Positions 54,654 through 62,841 of a stretch of 64,000 bases of DNA are shown piece by piece. This stretch comes from Pseudomonadota bacterium (GTDB taxonomy: Bacteria; Pseudomonadota; Alphaproteobacteria; Rhizobiales; Hyphomicrobiaceae): positions 62,001 to 126,000 of the forward strand of contig JAFECE010000003.1 in NCBI GenBank assembly GCA_018242295.1. The letters run 5' to 3'. The translations under genes and the position numbers were made by a program. The notes under the pieces were generated by a model. The model ran no database searches and was not told the origin of the DNA. It was given only the letters and a program-made list of their open reading frames with translations. Each line of letters starts with the position of its first letter. Within the stretch, counting starts at the first letter, position 1.

Positions 54654-54700
54654 TTGAGCGCGCCGCCTCGGAAGGCTGCGCGCTCAAGTCTGCTATTTTT
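54654..54700. terminator. Bidirectional terminator between csaA and PQQ dehydrogenase genes
   Basis: Perfect 10-bp arms TTGAGCGCGC (54654-54663) / GCGCGCTCAA (54678-54687), with a small inner stem GCC/GGC, lie between two convergent genes. A TATTTTTT run (to about 54701) follows on the plus strand, supporting termination of the csaA side. Confidence 0.8.
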
Positions 54701-56456
54701 TCTGATTGCCGAGCGCCCAGACGTAGGCAGCGACGGCTTTCACATGAACATTCGACAATTCGACGCCGCCCTTCGGCGGCATGGCGCCGGGATGCTCCTT
54801 CGGCTCGGGCACGCCTGCCAAAATGGTTTTGGTGATGCCCTCGACGCTGCCGTCGCTCCATAACCATTTTCCCGACGTGAGATCGGCGCCGACCGGACTG
54901 CCCACGCCGCCCGCGCCATGGCATCCGGCGCATGTCGCGCCGCCGACGTCACCATCGAAGACTTTCTTTCCGAGCGCGACCTGATCGGCGGTCGAGCCCG
55001 GCGGCACCGGCAGCGCCACTGCAGTTCCGGCCTCCGGATGAATACCTTCCGGCGGCAAAGCCTGACCCGAGTTTGCAGCCTGCGTCTGAACTTCCGGTGC
55101 CGCATCTAGGGTCTTCGAGTTCGGATCGCCGGAATAGGTGACGCGCCAAACGCGGCCGTTGACGTCGTCCGAAATATAAAGAGCGCCGTCCGGACCGATA
55201 GCAAGTCCGGATGGCCGGTGCGCAGCGCCGCCGGGATTTTTCTCGGCGCCGGCGAAGCCGTCCGCAAAGACGATGTACTTGCCCGCGGGCTTACCATCGG
55301 CAAACGGTTGATAGACGACGTTGTAGCCGCCTTGCGGACCGGGCGCGCGATTCCACGAACCGTGAAATGCGATGAACATGCCGTTGCGATAGGGTTCCGG
55401 GAACGCCGAAGCTTTGTAAATCTTCATGTCGTTCGGCGCCCAATGCGCCGGGAACCACGCGACAGGTCCGAGCTTTTCAGCGCACTGCCCTACCTTCTTG
55501 CCGCCATCGCCGCCATATTCCGGAGCCAACACGAGCTTCTGCTGCTCGCCGTCGAAGTAGCAATACGGCCAGCCGTAATGGCCGCCCTTCTTCAACGCGA
55601 CGACGACCTCAGCCGGCAGATCGAATCCCTGTTGGGCGGTGTAGAGTTCCGGCCAGTTTTCATGCAGCTGGTCGCGTCCGTGCTGCGTTACGTAAAGCTG
55701 GCCTGCGGAATCGAAATCGAAGCCCTCGCCGTTGCGGATGCCGGTTGCATAGCGCTCGGCGGGCGAGAATTTCTGGCCAAGCTTGTTGGCGTCGTATTTC
55801 CAGACCCCGGCCCGCATTTCCAGCTCGACGCACGGCTCGTGGCCTTTCGAGTGCGGCATGCGGTTCTTGATTTCGCAGTTGTTGGTCGCCGAACCCATGC
55901 TGACGAACAGATTGCCGTCGCCGTCGATGATGAAGGGATGCATGGGATGGTCGCCGTTGATCGGCATGCCGGAGAGAACTGTCTCGGCTTTGCCTTCGGG
56001 CGCGATCTCTCCATCCTTCAACGGATAGCGATCGATGCGATCGTTGATCTCCGCGTATACGTAATTGTTGTAGAGAGCGACGCCGGTGCCGCCTTTGCCG
56101 CCTTCCGCCTGCGTTTCGCCGAAGCGTTTGACGACGTCCGCGGTGCCGGATCCCTTCGTATCTTTCAGCGCAACGACGAAGCCGCCTGGCGGCAGATCGT
56201 TATTCTTATAATAGACGCCGCTCCACGTATTCACGAAGACGGTGCCATCCTTGCCGACGGCCATCTGGCGGGCGTGGCCGAGTTTGTCAGCGAAGACGGT
56301 GGCGCAGAAATCTTTCGGCAGACTGAGGCCGGCGTTGCCGCCGGGGCACGTTTCGGCGCTCGCCTCGGGCGTGTCGGCAAATTGCAAACCGAGAGTGAGC
56401 GCGAGCGCTACCGGCGCGGCAAAAACTGCAGCGCGCTTTGTTACGGCAGGTTGCAT
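54693..56456 (-). CDS. PQQ-type (L-sorbosone-dehydrogenase-like) dehydrogenase fused to cytochrome c
   Basis: 587 aa with AGGAGT just upstream of the ATG at 56456. A signal peptide (MQPAVTKRAAVFAAPVALALTLGLQFADTPEASA) is followed by a six-bladed propeller with ARQMAVGKDGTVFVNTW, HGRDQLHENWPELY, FIAFHGSWNRAPGPQGGYNVV and HRPSGLAIGPDGALYISDD, then a C-terminal class I cytochrome c with CAGCHG and the Met ligand in GAMPPKGG. The enzyme would oxidise a sugar or aldehyde in the periplasm and pass electrons directly through its own heme. PQQ use is inferred from family. It is the second gene of an operon with the lactonase-like protein. Confidence 0.88.
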   Translation of the reverse strand: MQPAVTKRAAVFAAPVALALTLGLQFADTPEASAETCPGGNAGLSLPKDFCATVFADKLGHARQMAVGKDGTVFVNTWSGVYYKNNDLPPGGFVVALKDTKGSGTADVVKRFGETQAEGGKGGTGVALYNNYVYAEINDRIDRYPLKDGEIAPEGKAETVLSGMPINGDHPMHPFIIDGDGNLFVSMGSATNNCEIKNRMPHSKGHEPCVELEMRAGVWKYDANKLGQKFSPAERYATGIRNGEGFDFDSAGQLYVTQHGRDQLHENWPELYTAQQGFDLPAEVVVALKKGGHYGWPYCYFDGEQQKLVLAPEYGGDGGKKVGQCAEKLGPVAWFPAHWAPNDMKIYKASAFPEPYRNGMFIAFHGSWNRAPGPQGGYNVVYQPFADGKPAGKYIVFADGFAGAEKNPGGAAHRPSGLAIGPDGALYISDDVNGRVWRVTYSGDPNSKTLDAAPEVQTQAANSGQALPPEGIHPEAGTAVALPVPPGSTADQVALGKKVFDGDVGGATCAGCHGAGGVGSPVGADLTSGKWLWSDGSVEGITKTILAGVPEPKEHPGAMPPKGGVELSNVHVKAVAAYVWALGNQKK

Positions 56457-56518
56457 GGCTGAACTCCTGTAATTTGAAAAATCGAAGCCGCCCGGACGCC
56501 AAGTTCGAGCGGCATGGT

Positions 56519-57490
56519 TCAGTTGCCGAGCGTTACAGGCACGGCTTGGAAAGGCAGCTTCGGAGGGCCGTTCTCTTTCGGTGAGAAGAGGTGGGGAAGT
56601 TGACCTTCGCCGACCCAGACGGTGTTGCCGACTTTCGCGAGAGACGTCGGGCCGTTGAGGCCATCCCTCAACGTCTCGATAGTGACTTTATCGCCATCCA
56701 CCGTCACGCGATCGAGTGTGCCGCTGCCTTCCGCCATAAGGAACGTATTGCCCGTAAGCCGGCGCAAGGCGTCGGGATATTTCAACAGCCGTGATGTCTC
56801 CAACTTCGTTACCGCGCCGGGCGTTCCGTCCTTCACATCGATGCGGAAGAACTCACCACCGCCGAAGGTGTTGACGTAGAGGTTGCCGTCCTCGCCCAAT
56901 GCGATGCCGTCGAGACCCGCGCCGTTTTTCGGAACGAGAAGATCGTTCTCGACCCAAACTTCGAGCTCTTTGGCTCCGGGCTTAAGGCGCAAAATTTGCG
57001 GCGCGGCGGTGTTCGTCACGTACACCGTGCCGTCGGGACCGACGACCATGTCGTTGCAGATTGTGGCTTTGCCGGGAAATGCGGCGCTGAGTTTGCCTTC
57101 ACCGGTTGCGAGGTCGAAGCCTTTCAAATGTGCGCCCGTGACATTCGACGGTCCGGGAACGCCCAGGCCTGAGGCGTCATTGGAGCAAACCCAAAGAGTT
57201 TTCGCAGGTTCATCGACGAGGACGCCGAACGTCGAGCGGGTATCGAATGCGCCGGGTTTGATCCAGGATTCGGCTTTCGCGGACCCGGGCTTCACGCGTG
57301 CCACGCCGCCGGAAGCCAGGCTGCTGACATAAATCGTTCCGTCGGACGCCGCCGACATACTCTCGGGATAGGCTCGGTCCCCGGGAATTTCTATCGGCTT
57401 CAAATCCTCAGCTGGGGCTTCAGTGGCAAACGTCACCACGCCCGCGAACAGAACGGCGGCCAAACGGCTCAACGGCTTCCAGTCAATCAT
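56519..57490 (-). CDS. Secreted SMP-30/gluconolactonase-like beta-propeller
   Basis: 323 aa from the ATG at 57490 (MIDWKPLSRLAAVLFAGVVTFATEAPAEDL), giving a signal peptide; an upstream frame extension lacks one. The propeller shows repeated D-G-x-hydrophobic-Y-V strands: SAASDGTIYVSSLASGG, NDMVVGPDGTVYVTNTAAPQIL and GIALGEDGNLYVNTFGGGEFF. This is the SMP-30/NHL type, often a lactonase. Sixty-two bp upstream of the PQQ-dehydrogenase gene on the same strand, it could hydrolyse the lactone that enzyme makes; this is inference. Confidence 0.78.
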   Translation of the reverse strand: MIDWKPLSRLAAVLFAGVVTFATEAPAEDLKPIEIPGDRAYPESMSAASDGTIYVSSLASGGVARVKPGSAKAESWIKPGAFDTRSTFGVLVDEPAKTLWVCSNDASGLGVPGPSNVTGAHLKGFDLATGEGKLSAAFPGKATICNDMVVGPDGTVYVTNTAAPQILRLKPGAKELEVWVENDLLVPKNGAGLDGIALGEDGNLYVNTFGGGEFFRIDVKDGTPGAVTKLETSRLLKYPDALRRLTGNTFLMAEGSGTLDRVTVDGDKVTIETLRDGLNGPTSLAKVGNTVWVGEGQLPHLFSPKENGPPKLPFQAVPVTLGN

Positions 57491-57900
57491 GGGGGTTCCC
57501 TTGCTCCGCGTCCGGGCAATGCACGGCGCTTGCTTTTTCGAAGTTTGGATAGTCATCGCGAATGAGACATTCATGACATGCGATCGCAATTGCGTTTCGC
57601 AAGGCCACAACTGTTCAATGCGTCATTGGTTCGAGGAATTCGTGAACATCGGCAAGGATCGAAGCGGCCATCTTTGCCGCTTTGCTGTCGACACGTTTTT
57701 CAGAAGTTCCAATTTGACAGTTATAGTTGCAGCGCTATTTGGAATCCATCAGAGTTTAAAGAATTTTCCCATTGCAAATCGGGGCATGTCACGCCGGGAA
57801 CATCGACATTAATTGAACATCCGATAAACAAGCCTACCAAGCGCAACTGTGCTATTCTTCGACTGCATAGCGCTTACAGAGTTGCATTGGGGACCATGCC
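57491..57900. promoter_or_regulatory. 410-bp divergent control region with a possible sigma70-type promoter
   Basis: TTGACA at 57714-57719 and TATTTG at 57736-57741 (16-bp spacer) could be a promoter for the FecR-protein gene 160 bp downstream. The remainder is AT-richer than the flanking genes and holds no recognisable gene; the leftward lactonase promoter must lie here too. Confidence 0.35.
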
Positions 57901-58890
57901 ATGCCGAAATCCTCTTGGAAGAAGCTTGCGATCGTCGCCCTGACAGCCACCGGCAGTATTGTCGCCGCGTATCTTCAGCCGGCGCGCGCTGCTTCGGGCG
58001 AACGCATCGGCGATGCCATCGTGATCACCAATATCGTCATGGCGGACTTCGCGGAGAAACAGCGCAAGCTCGCGCGCGGCGACGATGTTCATCAGGATGA
58101 AATCATCGAGGTCAACACGGACGCGCAAGGCGAATTCAAGCTCGACGACGACACGAAGCTGGCGCTTGGCCCCGGATCGCGCCTCGTGCTCGATAAATTC
58201 GTCTACGACAGCGACAAGAAGACCGGCTCGATCATTCTCAATATGGCGAAGGGCGCGTTTCGCTTCATCACCGGCGTCGCGGCGAAGCCGACATACGTCA
58301 TCAACACGCCAAACGCATCGATAACGGTGCGTGGCACGATTTTCGATACCTACATCCTGCCCGACAAATCGGTGTGGGTGCTGCTTCACGAAGGCGCGCT
58401 CGAGGCGACCGGTAAGAAGAGCGTCTGCCGGGTTCTCGATCAGCCGGGACAGATGATACGCATCGACGGCGACGGTACGGTCTCGGGTCCTTACAATTGG
58501 TCGAAGCTACCCGATGGCAATTCGGTTGCTTTCGATACGGCGTTTCCGTTCGTCATCAATACGCCGTCGATCGACCCCAATCCGCTTTTGACGCGCGCGC
58601 AGATCATCGAGGCCTCATTTCCCGACGTCCCGGCGAAGCCGTGCATCAATTCGCATGCGCCGATAGAGACCAAGCCGCCGATCAAGACGCGCAAGGCCGA
58701 GACACCGCGCAAGACCGAGCCGAAGAAGCAAAAAGTCGTGACCCGAAAGCCGAAAGGGGATGGAGGATATGGTGACGATTGCCCCGGCTGCATGACCGGC
58801 ATGGGCATTGTCATCGGCGGCGGTATGGGCGGGTTCGGCGGTCATCGCGGCGGCAGCGACGGCGGAAATTATGGTTCCCGCGGCCGCTGA
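57901..58890 (+). CDS. Secreted FecR-domain protein with Gly-rich tail
   Basis: 329 aa. The signal peptide is MPKSSWKKLAIVALTATGSIVAAYLQPARA. The FecR domain follows (about residues 45-180): LARGDDVHQDEIIEVNTDAQGEFKLDDDTKLALGPGSRLVLDKFVYDSDKKTG and YVINTPNASITVRGTIFDTYI. The C-terminal 75 residues change to a Lys/Pro-rich linker, a CPGC pair and a Gly-rich tail (GGGMGGFGGHRGGSDGG). Stand-alone FecR proteins of this sort sit next to CHASE2 adenylate-cyclase genes in several alphaproteobacteria; the cyclase gene here is convergent 26 bp away. A role in sensing envelope state is inferred. Confidence 0.85.
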   Translation: MPKSSWKKLAIVALTATGSIVAAYLQPARAASGERIGDAIVITNIVMADFAEKQRKLARGDDVHQDEIIEVNTDAQGEFKLDDDTKLALGPGSRLVLDKFVYDSDKKTGSIILNMAKGAFRFITGVAAKPTYVINTPNASITVRGTIFDTYILPDKSVWVLLHEGALEATGKKSVCRVLDQPGQMIRIDGDGTVSGPYNWSKLPDGNSVAFDTAFPFVINTPSIDPNPLLTRAQIIEASFPDVPAKPCINSHAPIETKPPIKTRKAETPRKTEPKKQKVVTRKPKGDGGYGDDCPGCMTGMGIVIGGGMGGFGGHRGGSDGGNYGSRGR

Positions 58891-58916
58891 TTTCGATCGC
58901 AACGCTTCCGCGCCGC

Positions 58917-61106
58917 CTAGCCGTTCAGCGCTTCGGGCCGAATTATTTCGTCTGCGCGAGTGCGATAGTAGGCGATCATATCGGGTGGCGCGATGCGCGT
59001 GCAGGCGGCAAGCTCTTCCTCTGTTCGGGCGTTGTCGCCCGACCGCCGAGCTGCGAGATAGGCGGCATGCGCGCGGCTCACATTTCGAAATTCCTCGGAC
59101 GCGGCATACGTTTCGTCACCGAGTAGCGCGAAGACGTTTTCGGCGCGATCTTTGCCGCGTGGCGTGACGGAGCCAAGTTCCAGGAACGCGAATTCGCTCG
59201 CCTGCGCAGCCGTTCGTTCGCCTGCGACGATGCGGGCGCCAAACGTCTTCGTCGCTTCCTCGAAGCGGGCGGCGACGTTCACCACATCGCCGAGAACCGA
59301 GTAGTCGAAGCGCTGCGGCGAACCGACGTTGCCAACGACGCATTCTCCGGTATTCAAGCCGATGCCCATGCGTACGGGCGAAAACGGCAAGCCCGCTGCG
59401 GCGGCTTCCGCTTGCAGGCTCGCATTAAGAGAGCCAAGGGCATCCAGCATGGCGAGCGCCGTGCGGCAGGCGTTGGCGGCATGTTTTGAATCGTGAACCG
59501 GCGCATTCCAAAACGCCATCACCGCGTCGCCCATGAACTTGTCGATCGTGCCGCCATGGCTAAGGATCACATCCGTCAACGGCGTGAAGAGGCGATTGAC
59601 GAAGCGGATCAATTCATCCGCACGCATCCCTTCCGAAATTTTCGAGAAGCCGCGAACGTCGGCAAAGAGAAGTGTGACTTCGCGCGTTTCGCCGCCGAGC
59701 TGCAGCTTATCGCGATTTTTTACGAGTTCCTCGATCAGCGGCGCCGCCACGTAATGGCCGAAGGCCGAACGGATCTCGCCGCGCTGAATTTCAGATTTTA
59801 CGAAGCTCGTGAGCGAAACACCGAAATAAAGAAGTGCCACGGAGAGCGCCGGATAGACGGGATCGAACAGCAATCCGCCGTGCACGTAAGCGTACCACGA
59901 GACCGCGAAAATGAGAGCGATCGATGCCAATCCGGCGATGGCGGCGCGCAGAGCACCCGATCGTTCGATCAGCCAAGCGACCAGTGTGCCGACGAGCAAA
60001 AGGAATGCAAGTTCAGCGCCGGTAGCATAGGCCGGGCGGACGAGGTGATCGCCCGAGAGCATCTGCTCTAGAGCTTGTGCATGAACTTCGACACCCGGAA
60101 CAGCAGGCTCGAGCGGCGTTGCCCTGAGGTCGAGAAGGCCCGTCGCGGTTGCGCCAATAATCATGTGCCGGGATTTTATATCGCCGGCATTCACGGTGCC
60201 GTCGAGAATGCTCAACGCCGATATCGTGCGCCTCGGATCGCTCGGTGCGAACTTCAGCCACAACTCGCCTCGTCCGTCGGACGGAAGAACGGTGTTGCCG
60301 ACGCGGACGCTCTCTATGCCCGTTTTTTGCCCGAGAGCTTCGACCCCGCTGCCGCCCGACGACTTGATGAATATCGTCGATTGTTTCGTGCCGATCCGAA
60401 GTGCTTCGAGCGCGAGAGAGGGATAGAGCGAACCGCCGATCGAAACGAGAAGCGGTATGCGCCGCACGACCTGATCGCTCGAAGGGAGCCAGTTGACGGC
60501 GCCGACGCCGCGGGCCGCTTTCGTGAGGCCCGGCAGATTTTCCACGCCGCCTGCGAAGGTGTGGACGAAGAGCAAAGGATCGTCGCCCGCATAGGAAACG
60601 GCTGCAGGATAAGGACTTATCTTGCCGGACCCGTCTGCGTTTCCGGCGACCCCCAAAACAACGGGCGCGGCTTCGATGGCGGCTGCCAGACGCGTGTCGT
60701 TGGACGGAAGCCGTCCCAAGTCCGCGAGTGCAGTGACCTGCCCGGCATCATCCGCCAGGGACCGCAGAAGCTCTTCCGGAGAAAGCCGGTCCGGCTCGGC
60801 GAAGACCATGTCGAACGTGATCGATGCGGCGCCGGCTGCGACGAGTTTAGACACGAGGGTGGCGAGTTTGGAGCGCGGCCATGGCCATTGGCCGATCCGC
60901 GCGAGGGAGGCTTCGTCGATCGCGACGATGCGCACAGGAAATGCCGGGTCGGCCTGGCGTGGCGATGCGCGGAGGTAGGAATCGAAAACCGAGAGCCTGA
61001 GGCGTGCCACCGGCTCGGGATCGGCGATGCGCAGCACGAGGCATGCCGTGAGCAGGGCAATGGAGATCAGAAATGCGAGCGGCAAGCGGCTTAAGCCAAG
61101 ATCCAT
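58917..61106 (-). CDS. CHASE2-domain adenylate/guanylate cyclase
   Basis: 729 aa. An N-terminal helix (LAFLISIALLTACLVLRIA) leads to an extracytoplasmic CHASE2 domain of about 300 residues (FDSYLRASPRQADPAFPVRIVAIDEASLARIGQWPWPRS). A three-helix membrane block follows near 350-430, then a class III cyclase domain from about 470 with metal Asp in LLFADVRGFSKISEG and Asp-Ala in TIDKFMGDAVMAFW. Its Lys-Phe fits an adenine-type specificity. It is thus a membrane receptor that makes a cyclic nucleotide in response to an outside signal. Partner FecR protein is encoded convergently. Confidence 0.93.
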   Translation of the reverse strand: MDLGLSRLPLAFLISIALLTACLVLRIADPEPVARLRLSVFDSYLRASPRQADPAFPVRIVAIDEASLARIGQWPWPRSKLATLVSKLVAAGAASITFDMVFAEPDRLSPEELLRSLADDAGQVTALADLGRLPSNDTRLAAAIEAAPVVLGVAGNADGSGKISPYPAAVSYAGDDPLLFVHTFAGGVENLPGLTKAARGVGAVNWLPSSDQVVRRIPLLVSIGGSLYPSLALEALRIGTKQSTIFIKSSGGSGVEALGQKTGIESVRVGNTVLPSDGRGELWLKFAPSDPRRTISALSILDGTVNAGDIKSRHMIIGATATGLLDLRATPLEPAVPGVEVHAQALEQMLSGDHLVRPAYATGAELAFLLLVGTLVAWLIERSGALRAAIAGLASIALIFAVSWYAYVHGGLLFDPVYPALSVALLYFGVSLTSFVKSEIQRGEIRSAFGHYVAAPLIEELVKNRDKLQLGGETREVTLLFADVRGFSKISEGMRADELIRFVNRLFTPLTDVILSHGGTIDKFMGDAVMAFWNAPVHDSKHAANACRTALAMLDALGSLNASLQAEAAAAGLPFSPVRMGIGLNTGECVVGNVGSPQRFDYSVLGDVVNVAARFEEATKTFGARIVAGERTAAQASEFAFLELGSVTPRGKDRAENVFALLGDETYAASEEFRNVSRAHAAYLAARRSGDNARTEEELAACTRIAPPDMIAYYRTRADEIIRPEALNG

Positions 61107-61351
61107 TGACCAGCATCCGTATGCCGATAGCGCGCGGCGTCAGAACGCGAATTCTGAGCCGGCAGCATCGGGTTGCCCGCAACTCTCGCATGCGGGAGAT
61201 CGGCCACCGAGCTTTTTATGAACGGTGGAATTTGGCGGGATGAATTGAACGTTCATTTTTTGGGCTTGCTTGTGCCCTCTTTCTGCATAGTCTTAAAAGT
61301 ATCACAAATCGGTAATCATCCGAAAAGACGAAGAAAAAGGACGGGGGTAAT

Positions 61352-62599
61352 TTGGACAGCGTGACATCTGCCCTAGGGCGGCGGCTTGGCATCCGCTCCG
61401 GATTTGCCACGGCTTTTTTTGCTGCATTCGTCCTTGGTGCGCCGGAACCCGCCCGCGCGGAAATCGGCAGCGATGATCGGCATATCGATTCGCTCCCACC
61501 TCAATCCGATGTTCGCGAGATCGAAGACGGCGAGTTCCCATTCGAGCTGCGCAAAATCGCCGACAAGCTCGAAAGCCCGTGGGCGATGGCTTTCCTGCCC
61601 GATGGCCGAATTCTGGTCACCGAGCGGCCCGGACGCCTTCGCGTCATCGAGGGCGACATGCTCCTGCCGGCGGGTGTAACGGGGGTGCCGACGGTTCTTT
61701 CGGGCAGCCACTCAGGGCTTCTGGACGTGCTCGTCGATCCTGAATTCCCGAAGAATCACCGTTTGTTTCTCTCTTATATGCACGGGACTCCGGAAGCCGG
61801 AACGATACGGATTGCCAGCGCCGTCCTCGACGGCATGGACCTCGTCGACAAGCAGGTCATTTTCGAGAGCCGGCCAGCCGCGAGCGGGCTCGACCAGATC
61901 GGCGGACGCCTGGCGTTCGGGCCGGACAAGGCTCTCTATTTGACGATCGGCGACCGCTTCCAAAAGGAGCGCGCACAAGATCTGCTCGACGACGGCGGCA
62001 AGATCATTCGCATCAATGTCGACGGCTCGATTCCGGAAGACAATCCGTTCGTCGGACGCAGCGACGCGCTACCGGAAATCTACAGCTACGGGCATCGCAA
62101 CCCGCAAGGATTGATCGGTAACGTCGGAGACGGCCAGCTCTGGTCGATCGAGCAGGGTCCGAAAGGCGGCGACGAGTTGAACCTCATTACTGGCGGCAGC
62201 AATTATGGATGGCCGCTCGTGACTTATGGAGTCAACTACGACGGGTCAGTCATTTCGGACAAGACATCGGCTCCCGGCATGGTCGACCCGGTCTATGTTT
62301 GGGTTCCATCGGTCGCTCCGGCCAGTCTTGTTTCCTACTATGGCAACGTCATGCCCGACGATTGGCGCGGGGACTTCCTGGTTGGAACCCTCGTCGGGGA
62401 ATGCCTGATCCGGCTTCGAATGGACTCGGGCAAAGTCGTCAAGGAAGAACGCTATCTCCACCATAAGATTGGACGTATTCGCGACGTCGCGGTCGCTCCG
62501 GACGGGTATATCTATCTGTTGACGGACAGTTCCGAAGCCTCGATCTATCGGATCGAGCCGCTGACGGATCAAGTCGCCAAGGCCAGGTCAGATCAGTAG
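61352..62599 (+). CDS. PQQ-dependent aldose sugar dehydrogenase-like protein (GSDH family)
   Basis: 415 aa from a TTG at 61352 (GGGGG just upstream); a GTG at 61361 in frame is an alternative. The signal peptide reads RSGFATAFFAAFVLGAPEPARA. The propeller shows LESPWAMAFLPDGRILVTERPGRLRVIEG, DQIGGRLAFGPDKALYLTIGDR, YGHRNPQGL, SIEQGPKGGDELNLI and GSNYGWPLVTYG, all typical of soluble PQQ sugar dehydrogenases of the YliI/Asd type. It would oxidise aldoses in the periplasm. No cytochrome domain is fused here, unlike the 587-aa protein. Confidence 0.9.
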   Translation: MDSVTSALGRRLGIRSGFATAFFAAFVLGAPEPARAEIGSDDRHIDSLPPQSDVREIEDGEFPFELRKIADKLESPWAMAFLPDGRILVTERPGRLRVIEGDMLLPAGVTGVPTVLSGSHSGLLDVLVDPEFPKNHRLFLSYMHGTPEAGTIRIASAVLDGMDLVDKQVIFESRPAASGLDQIGGRLAFGPDKALYLTIGDRFQKERAQDLLDDGGKIIRINVDGSIPEDNPFVGRSDALPEIYSYGHRNPQGLIGNVGDGQLWSIEQGPKGGDELNLITGGSNYGWPLVTYGVNYDGSVISDKTSAPGMVDPVYVWVPSVAPASLVSYYGNVMPDDWRGDFLVGTLVGECLIRLRMDSGKVVKEERYLHHKIGRIRDVAVAPDGYIYLLTDSSEASIYRIEPLTDQVAKARSDQ

Positions 62600-62767
62600 A
62601 CGTTGGATTGGTGGACGGATGATCGCCGTTCGTCGCGACTACACTTGCGAACCTCGGACCGCATGATTGTCGTGCGGCCGAGGCGAAGTTTGCCCACTAT
62701 TTGGCCTTGCCTAGCGATTGACCTTTTCCTGGCTTGCGACCAGAGTAGCCAAGGAAGGATTGGACGC

Positions 62768-62796
62768 CGTCACGCTTGAGTGACGAAAAGCGTCAC
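62768..62796. promoter_or_regulatory. Three alternating CGTCAC/GTGACG arms upstream of the second permease gene
   Basis: CGTCAC (62768-62773), GTGACG (62780-62785) and CGTCAC (62791-62796) form two overlapping inverted repeats (6-nt and 5-nt spacers) sharing the middle arm. They lie about 45-75 bp before the permease start and could be a two-site operator or a pair of mutually exclusive hairpins. Confidence 0.55.
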
Positions 62797-62841
62797 GTCG
62801 CCCAAGATTTCCCAAAGGGAACAATTTCTTGGGGACCTCAC

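Noticed and set aside
57423-57812. 129-codon plus-strand open frame over the lactonase start and its upstream region
   Set aside because: Mostly opposite the signal peptide and leader of the minus-strand gene; no domain, no ribosome-binding site.
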